From Prevotella sp. UBA4341 (GTDB lineage Bacteria > Bacteroidota > Bacteroidia > Bacteroidales > Bacteroidaceae), in the NCBI GenBank assembly GCA_002393705.1, contig DGTH01000059.1:1-6242 (forward strand): a stretch of DNA of 6,242 nt, read 5' to 3'. The position numbers and the translations under genes are program-made. Below the pieces are notes generated by a model. It searched no databases and was not told the DNA's origin. It saw nothing but the letters and a program-made list of their open reading frames with translations. Each line of letters begins with the position of its first letter. Within the stretch, counting starts at the first letter, position 1. Shown piece after piece: positions 1 through 4,908 of the stretch.

Positions 1-22
1 CCATAATACAAGAACAATTAAA

Positions 23-27
23 AAGGA
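23..27 (+). promoter_or_regulatory. Ribosome binding site for the start at 34
   Basis: AAGGA lies 6 nt before the ATG at 34 in an A-rich leader, a normal arrangement for Bacteroidales. It favours 34 over the ATG at 43, where the nearest purine run is only 2 nt away, and over the ATG at 157, which has no close Shine-Dalgarno-like sequence. Only 33 bases precede the gene, and no Bacteroidetes -7 box (TAnnTTTG) is visible in them, so the promoter must lie further left. Confidence 0.55.
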
Positions 28-33
28 AACAAA

Positions 34-3000
34 ATGAGGAGCATGAAACATTCGATTAAACGAGAGCAGAGCCATACTCGCATGAGCTTTGCCGAGTGTG
101 AGAACCAACGGTCGCTGGCCGAAGGGGAAAGCAATGTTCGAGCAACGCTCAAACACATGAAACTATCATTCCATCTCATTCTCACCCTCGCCGTGATGCT
201 CACGATGGCGCAGACGGCGTGGGCGGCAAACGAAGAAACCGTGACGTGGACGATGGACGGCGGCAAGTCGGGACAGACAACGCCCAGCAATGATTATACG
301 CTATCGAATACCGATGGTATGGAAATCCACTATTCATGTACAGGGGATGCCAAGATTATCTGCAATTCAAATTCAAAGTCGACGCGCTTCTATCATTTTA
401 TCAGTGGCAGCGGAGTCATCGAATTTGCCAATCTGAAGGGAACTGTCACCAAGGTAGAACTGAAAAGATTTAAATTCGACCAAAGTGGTATGCAGATGTA
501 TGTCGGCCTTAATAAGAACAGCACTTCAACGTTGCTACATCTGCAAGGAAACAATAGCGACTACGACTTCCCTTCAGAAGATAATGGTGTATTAAACTCT
601 TCCGTCATTTTTGAAGGCAGTGTGGAGGTTAGCGAAAGTGAACCACTGAAAATCATGTTCTCTGGCAGCAGTCAAATTGAGGACTTCGTATTTTCTAACG
701 GTTCTATAGTCGTAACCTACACTCCGGCTGCTGCCGTTGACCTCGGACACACGTTCACGTCTGAGAATGCAATTTCTGCCAGCGGCAACGTACTGACTGC
801 TACGTGCGACAATAATGACGCCAGCCACCATTGCGACCTCACCAACCGTAAGGCCACGCTGACACTATCTGCCGAAGATGTGTCTTATGACTATTACCGT
901 CATATTGCCGAACTGCAACCTACGCTGGGAACCTTTAAAAGTCAGACAGGAATAGAAAATCTCACCAGTAGCGGTATCAGTTATACAAACAAGGAGACAA
1001 ATGAGGTATCGACCACAGGACCTTCGGCTGTAGGCTCCTACACCGCCACGGCCACCATTAACATCAACGGTACGAACTACACGCTGACTAAGGACTTTAG
1101 CATCTTGACTGGATTCAAGGTTAACAACAATTACACGCAGTTCAGCGTCAACAAGATTTCTGCTTTAGAAGGCGACGAGGTGACCATTACTTACACACAG
1201 TTGATGGACGAAATACTTGAAGGATTGACTCTGACGGGCGCAACGTCAGGCAACAGCATCGCCTACACGCAAAGCGGCAACACCTACACCTTCAACATGC
1301 CCGCTGAGGATGTGAACATCAACGCCACGATTACATACCCGCTGAATGAAGACAACATCACGCAGAGCGGCGACAACTATACCATCAAGACTGCCGACGG
1401 CTGGAACTACTTCTGCCAGCGCATGGATGTCGATGCCGAGTTGAACGGCTTCAGCGGCAAGACCGTGATGCTGAGCAACGACATCATAGTAACAAAGATG
1501 GCGGGCAATGGAAGATACCCGTTCAAGGGCACGTTCGACGGCGACGGCCATACGCTGACCTTTAACTACACCGCTGATAGGCCTAATTGCGCCCCATTTC
1601 GCATAACCGACGGCGCTACCATCCGCAACTTGCACGCAACTGGACTGATAGAAGGCGGTATTTGGCACAACATGGGCGGTCTGGTAGGTTCTGCCAGCGG
1701 TAATCTCACCATTGAGAACTGTCGCGTCAGCACCCAAATCAGCAGCACCATCAACGGTGAAGCAGGGCACGGTGGTATCGTGGGCTACGTACAGTATACG
1801 AACAACCTCGTGGACTGCAACATCACGGGCTGCGTCTATGACGGACTCATCTACAACTCGAACACCTGGAACCAGACTTATGGCTGCGGCGGATTCATCG
1901 GTGCCATGTCGCAGTATGCGTATGTTGACCTCACTGACTGTCTCTTCCTGCACGGCCAGTACGATAACAATGGCAACAAGTGCGAACTGCTGTGGGGATA
2001 TGACAACGACAAGAACAGCACCTTCTTCCACCGCAGCAACGGCTATGGTGAGGGTAAACTGACCAACTGCTTCTACGTCGGCACACGCGGTCTGAAGCAA
2101 GGCTCGCCCGCTGTGGAATCGGCCACTGCCCCCACCAACTTCGCCCACTTCGGCGCCCCGACGACCGACTACCGCTTCATGAAGATGTATGACCACACTA
2201 TGGTCTTCGACGGCAAGTACTATACGCCGACATACGGTGACCTGGTGGAGACGTACAGCTACAGCGGGGAGAAGAGCTACATCATCGAGTACGATGACAT
2301 GCCGCTCGGCATCAAGGATGTCAAGACGAAACAGAGGACAAATTACCTGCGCTACAACCGTCCGTTCACCAGAGACAAGGCCGTGACCATCATGCTGCCG
2401 TTCGACTTCACGAAGAACGATATCAGGCGGGGTGAATATGACAACATTTCGGAGGGAAAGTTCTACGAGTTCGCAGGCATTGAGGAAGTGCCGTTTAACA
2501 TGTGGATTGCCGTGATGAAGGAAGTGGGCGAGGAAGGCTCTAACGAAACGACTGAGACCACGATGAAGGCCAACACGCCATATCTCTTCATGCCTGGTGA
2601 GGACGCTAAATACCTCTACTTCACTAATGGGGACGACTACTACCTAGGATTCGACATTTTCACCGAGGGCTACGAGCGCGGCACGAAGCAGACCGAGTAC
2701 GACGGCAGCGATGGCACATATTCGTGGAACAAATGGAACTTCATTGGCACCTACGAGCCACGCTACTGGAGCGAAACCGAGCACTTCGAGGAACTCGGCA
2801 AGGTGTACGGCTTCGCAGGATTGACCAAGGAGGTGGACGAACAACTCGTCGTGGCCGGCGACTTCGTGAGGGCGAAGAGCGGCGCGAAGATTCGCCCGAC
2901 ATCGTGTTACCTGATGTGGGCTGGCAGCGAGCCCAGCAATGCCCCCGCCCGCAGAATGACTCACGGCGCAGCGGCTGAGGACGTGGAACTGCCGCAGCGC

Positions 3001-3183
3001 ATCACCGTGAAACTCGTCTCGGCCAGCGGCGAGACTACCGCCATCGGCACGCTCGACACCAAGACGGGCGAAATGACCTTCGACAGCGAAGCATGGTACA
3101 CCCTCGACGGTGTCCGCCTCAGCGGCCAGCCCAGCACCAAGGGCATCTATATCAATAATGGTAAGAAGGTCGCAATTAAGTGA
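34..3183 (+). CDS. Large exported GLUG-motif surface protein, function unknown
   Basis: This gene encodes a 1049-residue protein, probably exported and either surface-attached or secreted. Residues 42-64 form a classic signal peptide (MKLSF, a hydrophobic core, then a TAWA cleavage site); no Cys follows, so it is not a lipoprotein. Next come a beta-rich N-terminal region (about 66-230), an Ig/MBG-like module with C258 and C267 (about 231-355) and a module ending MPAEDVNINATITY that resembles divergent InlB-type repeats (360-436). A GLUG/beta-helix region (about 450-680) contains FDGDGHTL, GGLVG (548-552), GGIVG (580-584) and GGFIG (619-623). A beta domain typical of Bacteroidales surface proteins (about 770-1000) has LPFDF and KANTPYLF. 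The C-terminus, W1021 YTLDG to the end, resembles type IX-style sorting tails. No catalytic motif is recognised; adhesion or glycan binding is an inference. Start 34 has the best ribosome binding site, but it puts 41 charged residues before the signal peptide, so 157 is a plausible alternative. Confidence 0.88.
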   Translation: MRSMKHSIKREQSHTRMSFAECENQRSLAEGESNVRATLKHMKLSFHLILTLAVMLTMAQTAWAANEETVTWTMDGGKSGQTTPSNDYTLSNTDGMEIHYSCTGDAKIICNSNSKSTRFYHFISGSGVIEFANLKGTVTKVELKRFKFDQSGMQMYVGLNKNSTSTLLHLQGNNSDYDFPSEDNGVLNSSVIFEGSVEVSESEPLKIMFSGSSQIEDFVFSNGSIVVTYTPAAAVDLGHTFTSENAISASGNVLTATCDNNDASHHCDLTNRKATLTLSAEDVSYDYYRHIAELQPTLGTFKSQTGIENLTSSGISYTNKETNEVSTTGPSAVGSYTATATININGTNYTLTKDFSILTGFKVNNNYTQFSVNKISALEGDEVTITYTQLMDEILEGLTLTGATSGNSIAYTQSGNTYTFNMPAEDVNINATITYPLNEDNITQSGDNYTIKTADGWNYFCQRMDVDAELNGFSGKTVMLSNDIIVTKMAGNGRYPFKGTFDGDGHTLTFNYTADRPNCAPFRITDGATIRNLHATGLIEGGIWHNMGGLVGSASGNLTIENCRVSTQISSTINGEAGHGGIVGYVQYTNNLVDCNITGCVYDGLIYNSNTWNQTYGCGGFIGAMSQYAYVDLTDCLFLHGQYDNNGNKCELLWGYDNDKNSTFFHRSNGYGEGKLTNCFYVGTRGLKQGSPAVESATAPTNFAHFGAPTTDYRFMKMYDHTMVFDGKYYTPTYGDLVETYSYSGEKSYIIEYDDMPLGIKDVKTKQRTNYLRYNRPFTRDKAVTIMLPFDFTKNDIRRGEYDNISEGKFYEFAGIEEVPFNMWIAVMKEVGEEGSNETTETTMKANTPYLFMPGEDAKYLYFTNGDDYYLGFDIFTEGYERGTKQTEYDGSDGTYSWNKWNFIGTYEPRYWSETEHFEELGKVYGFAGLTKEVDEQLVVAGDFVRAKSGAKIRPTSCYLMWAGSEPSNAPARRMTHGAAAEDVELPQRITVKLVSASGETTAIGTLDTKTGEMTFDSEAWYTLDGVRLSGQPSTKGIYINNGKKVAIK
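42..163 (+). repeat. Direct repeat CATGAAAC bracketing an in-frame insertion
   Basis: CATGAAAC occurs at 42-49 and again at 156-163, exactly 114 nt (38 codons) apart. The 106 nt between the copies encode most of the charged extension before the signal peptide. Removing one copy and the intervening DNA would leave MRS followed directly by the signal peptide, behind the good ribosome binding site. This is the arrangement left by insertion of a short element with target duplication. An 8-bp match could also be chance, partly because both copies contain ATGAAA start-like sequence. Confidence 0.45.
157..225 (+). other. Signal peptide coding segment
   Basis: Residues 42-64 of the large protein carry one Lys at the start, then a run of Leu, Ile, Val, Met and Ala, and end in AWA followed by ANEE. 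This fits a type I signal peptidase site between residues 64 and 65. The mature protein would be about 985 residues. The segment begins with an in-frame ATG, which is why 157 must be kept as a possible translation start. Confidence 0.85.
1396..2080 (+). other. GLUG / beta-helix repeat region of the large protein
   Basis: Translated residues about 455-682 follow a pattern common in Bacteroidales surface proteins: a lead-in of DGWNYFC, then FSGKTVMLSNDI, FKGTFDGDGHTLTF and IRNLHATGLI, followed by three GG-(L/I/F)-(V/I)-G motifs. Each motif is followed by a strand with a Cys: NLTIENCRV, NLVDCNITGC and YVDLTDCLF. The spacing between motifs is about 32 and 39 residues. This suggests a short right-handed beta-helix, a fold used for adhesion or carbohydrate contact in other proteins. 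Confidence 0.7.
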
Positions 3184-3192
3184 GAGAAATGA

Positions 3193-3226
3193 GAGCTCGC
3201 TCACATTTCCGAGCGTGAGCGAGCTC
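3193..3226 (+). repeat. Perfect 12-bp inverted repeat between the two + strand genes
   Basis: GAGCTCGCTCAC (3193-3204) and GTGAGCGAGCTC (3215-3226) are exact reverse complements with a 10-nt loop. It begins 10 nt after the stop codon of the large gene. The following bases (GAACGAAGTTCAAG) contain no T-run, so it is not a canonical intrinsic terminator. GAAC/GTTC at 3227-3237 could form a second small hairpin. It may act as a partial terminator, protect the 3' end of the long mRNA, or be a dispersed repeat. Confidence 0.75.
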
Positions 3227-3260
3227 GAACGAAGTTCAAGATTGTAATCAAATAACGAAT

Positions 3261-3265
3261 GGAGG
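3261..3265 (+). promoter_or_regulatory. Ribosome binding site deciding the start at 3274
   Basis: GGAGG at 3261-3265 is 8 nt upstream of the ATG at 3274. It overlaps an earlier in-frame ATG at 3259, which has no comparable site of its own. This strongly favours 3274 as the start of the small gene. Confidence 0.75.
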
Positions 3266-3273
3266 CCACAGCA

Positions 3274-3459
3274 ATGAAAAAGAGAGCATACGAAAAACCG
3301 ACCTGTAGGGTCGTAGTGTTGCAACATCGTACACACCTACTGCAAGCCAGTCCTGAGCGTAGTACGCCGCCCGAAGAAATCCCTGACTACGACGACTGGA
3401 TGGAAGCTAACATGATGAACGGCTATGAGGACTACGAGGAGGACGAAGAAGACTGGTAA
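3274..3459 (+). CDS. Small protein with basic N-terminus and acidic tail
   Basis: This gene encodes a 61-residue protein of unknown function starting MKKRAYEKPTCRVVVLQ. The opening (MKK...Y.KP...V..L followed by a hydrophobic HLLQAS) resembles a recurrent class of small Bacteroidales proteins, often uncharacterised, whose short leader-like N-terminus precedes a variable tail. Here the tail, residues 34-61, has 14 Asp/Glu out of 28, plus Tyr and Trp at intervals (DYDDW, GYEDY, and a final DW). There is no long hydrophobic segment, so it is neither a typical exported nor a membrane protein. It lies 90 nt after the large surface protein gene on the same strand and is probably cotranscribed with it. 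Start 3274 is preferred to 3259 because GGAGG stands 8 nt ahead. A role as partner, chaperone or secreted peptide is only speculation. Confidence 0.72.
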   Translation: MKKRAYEKPTCRVVVLQHRTHLLQASPERSTPPEEIPDYDDWMEANMMNGYEDYEEDEEDW

Positions 3460-3460
3460 G

Positions 3461-4849
3461 TTATCTTGCGGCGTCGAGTAACAGCTCGCTCAGTGTGGGG
3501 TGGATGTGGACGATGTCTCGTAGCTGCTCAACAGTGGTATCACGACACATGAGCGCAGCTACCTCCTGAACGAGGTCGGCCGAGTGGGCACCGAAGGCGT
3601 GACAGCCGAGGATGGTGCCCATCTCCCCGCCCTCCCCCAAAGGAAGGGGACCTTCGGCAGAGAGCGGCTGAGCAGCATAAAGCAGCTTCACCATTCCTTC
3701 TGTCTCACCCATAGCAAGCGCCTTGCCGTTGGCGCGGTGGAAGGCCTTGCCCACCTTGTAGGCAATGCCCTGTGCCTTGCACTGGTCTTCCGAAAGACCT
3801 ACACAGGCTGCCTCCGGCGCGGTGAAGATGGCAGCAGGCATCACGTCGAAGCGAATGTCGTCGGTACGTCCCATGATGTGGTTGATGACACGCAGGGCCT
3901 GAGCCTCAGCAGCGTGGGCAAGCATCTGACGGCCGTTGACGTCGCCGATGGCGTACATGTTTGCTGCAACAGAGTCGCAGCCTACACAACAGAAGTCCTC
4001 ATCGACGGGGATGTTGCCTCGCTGGTCGAGGGTAATACCGGCAGCTTCGAGATTCAGTCCGTCGGTGTTGGGCTGACGCCCTGTAGCAATGAGAATAACA
4101 TCAGCATCGATGTCGGCGAGCGACTGCACGGCAGTCTTCATGCGGAAGGTAATACCCCGCTTCTCCAGCGTCTTGCGCAGACGCTTGGCAACATCGCTGT
4201 CAAGCATGGGCAGGCACTCCTTCAAGAACTCTATGACAGTCACCTCAGAGCCGAAGCGTTGGAACACGCTGGCAAACTCCATGCCGATGACTCCGGCACC
4301 AATGATGCAAAGCTTCTTAGGCAAGGTGGTCAGCTGTAACAGCTCGGTAGAGTTGACAACACGGGGATCATCAATATCAGGCAGGGGCGGCATTTTGGGT
4401 TTGCTGCCCGTTGCAATGATAATGTTCTTGGCAGCGAGGCGGGCCCCCTCTGAGTCCCCCTGAAGGGGGAGGACTTGTACTTCGTTGGGACTGACAAACG
4501 AGGCGTGGCCGCGAAGGAGCGTGATGTTAGGATGAGACAGGATGCCTTCCACGCCACTACGCAACTGCTGCACCACCGTCTGCTGGCGCTCGTAAGCCTC
4601 TTCGAAGGTTCGGCTGTGGACGTAGGTCTTGGTGGGTATGCAACCGCGGTTCAGACACGTGCCGCCTACTTCGTCCTCTTCAACAATCGTAACCTGCAGG
4701 CCCTCATGGGCAGCAAGCTCAGCGGCGCGGTATCCGCCAGGACCCGCGCCGATGATGAGAAGGGAGCCCACCCCCTGCAGACTCTCTCCCTGCCCCTCCC
4801 TGTGAGGGAGGGGAGAAAATACCTTATGCTTTATTGCTTTATTTTCCAT
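3461..4849 (-). CDS. lpdA: Dihydrolipoyl dehydrogenase (glycine cleavage L-protein)
   Basis: This flavoenzyme reoxidises dihydrolipoyl groups with NAD+; beside gcvPB it most likely serves the glycine cleavage system in the cytoplasm. The 462 residues hold the FAD-binding GAGPGG (34-39), the redox disulfide Cys65/Cys70 in GGTCLNRGCIPTK with Lys74, IIIATGSKP (143-151), the NAD-binding GAGVIG (184-189) with Glu191, LIATGRQP, AIGDVNG with Asp303, and the C-terminal His450-Pro-Thr...Glu455 catalytic dyad. It should be active. Three proline/glycine-rich inserts (about residues 10-29, 127-138 and 394-410) come from palindromic repeats translated in frame. About 20 residues normally found between CIPTK and the VVxQL helix are missing. 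No good Shine-Dalgarno sequence is close to ATG 4849; GGGGAGG lies 23 nt away inside a repeat. The stop is one base from the stop of the convergent small gene. Confidence 0.95.
   Translation of the reverse strand: MENKAIKHKVFSPLPHREGQGESLQGVGSLLIIGAGPGGYRAAELAAHEGLQVTIVEEDEVGGTCLNRGCIPTKTYVHSRTFEEAYERQQTVVQQLRSGVEGILSHPNITLLRGHASFVSPNEVQVLPLQGDSEGARLAAKNIIIATGSKPKMPPLPDIDDPRVVNSTELLQLTTLPKKLCIIGAGVIGMEFASVFQRFGSEVTVIEFLKECLPMLDSDVAKRLRKTLEKRGITFRMKTAVQSLADIDADVILIATGRQPNTDGLNLEAAGITLDQRGNIPVDEDFCCVGCDSVAANMYAIGDVNGRQMLAHAAEAQALRVINHIMGRTDDIRFDVMPAAIFTAPEAACVGLSEDQCKAQGIAYKVGKAFHRANGKALAMGETEGMVKLLYAAQPLSAEGPLPLGEGGEMGTILGCHAFGAHSADLVQEVAALMCRDTTVEQLRDIVHIHPTLSELLLDAAR
3624..3653 (+). repeat. 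G/C-rich repeat copy D inside lpdA
   Basis: A C-rich then G-rich stretch (CCCGCCCTCCCCC, then AAAGG, then AAGGGGACC) interrupts lpdA without breaking the frame. On the coding strand it gives GPLPLGEGGEMG (residues 400-411). TCCCC (3633-3637) and GGGGA (3646-3650) can pair over an 8-nt loop. Its layout and reading frame match copies B and C, but the palindrome is degenerate. It lies between MVKLLY and ILGCHAFG, where relatives usually have a short turn in the dimerisation domain. Confidence 0.65.
4443..4472 (+). repeat. G/C-rich palindromic repeat copy C inside lpdA
   Basis: CCCCCTCTGAG is followed by a palindrome, TCCCCCT (4455-4461) and AGGGGGA (4464-4470), separated by 2 nt. The coding strand reads LPLQGDSEGA (residues 127-136) just before the conserved AAKNIIIATGS strand, in the same phase as the other lpdA copies. 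The site is a variable beta-hairpin loop in this enzyme family, so an insert could be tolerated. Confidence 0.7.
4767..4815 (+). repeat. G/C-rich palindromic repeat copy B at the lpdA 5' end
   Basis: The unit is CCCACCCCC (4767-4775), 17 nt of spacer, then a palindrome with arms CCCCTCCCT (4793-4801) and AGGGAGGGG (4805-4813) around a GTG loop, then AG. Read as lpdA codons 12-28 it gives SPLPHREGQGESLQGVG. In relatives the FAD-binding strand (LLIIGAGPGG) begins within a few residues of the start Met, so this 20-residue segment is an addition. Confidence 0.85.
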
Positions 4850-4872
4850 ATATTCATTTCTTGGTGGTAATT

Positions 4873-4908
4873 CCTCCCCTCCCTCACAGGGAGGGGTTGG
4901 GGGTGGGT
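4873..4908 (-). repeat. G/C-rich palindromic repeat copy A at the gcvPB 3' end
   Basis: Read on the minus strand the unit is ACCCACCCCC, AA, then the same palindrome as copy B with arms CCCCTCCCT and AGGGAGGGG (4896-4876) around a GTG loop, then AGG. It encodes the last residues of GcvPB (RPTPNPSL), and the gcvPB stop TGA (4886-4884) lies inside the palindrome. It occupies much of the space before lpdA. It is inverted relative to copy B, so the two 21-nt cores are exact reverse complements. Confidence 0.88.

Noticed and set aside
1246..2196. 316-codon open frame on the minus strand inside the large gene
   Set aside because: It is antisense to the GLUG region, rich in Ala/Val as expected from a reversed Gly/Asn/Thr-rich gene, has no ribosome binding site and resembles no family.
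3193..3226. Intrinsic terminator after the large gene
   Set aside because: The stem is strong but no T-run follows on either strand, so it is listed as an inverted repeat only.
3259..3261. ATG at 3259 as the start of the small gene
   Set aside because: The GGAGG overlapping this codon is correctly spaced for the ATG at 3274, where the protein begins with the MKK opening typical of similar small proteins.
2644..3336. 230-codon minus-strand open frame across the end of the large gene
   Set aside because: It lies opposite well-supported coding sequence and passes through the intergenic palindrome. Its composition is that of a GC-rich shadow frame, and no motif is recognised.
3584..4339. 251-codon plus-strand open frame opposite lpdA
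   Set aside because: lpdA on the other strand has all its catalytic motifs. This frame has no domain and runs through repeat copy D as a by-product.
4833..4857. Short upstream frame (MNIWKIKQ) overlapping the lpdA start
   Set aside because: The ATG at 4857 is out of frame with lpdA and gives only eight codons. Nothing beyond its position supports it as a regulatory peptide.
4767..4908. Insertion sequence or CRISPR array
   Set aside because: There is no transposase, no regular spacers and only a few diverged palindromes. Dispersed short repeats explain it better.
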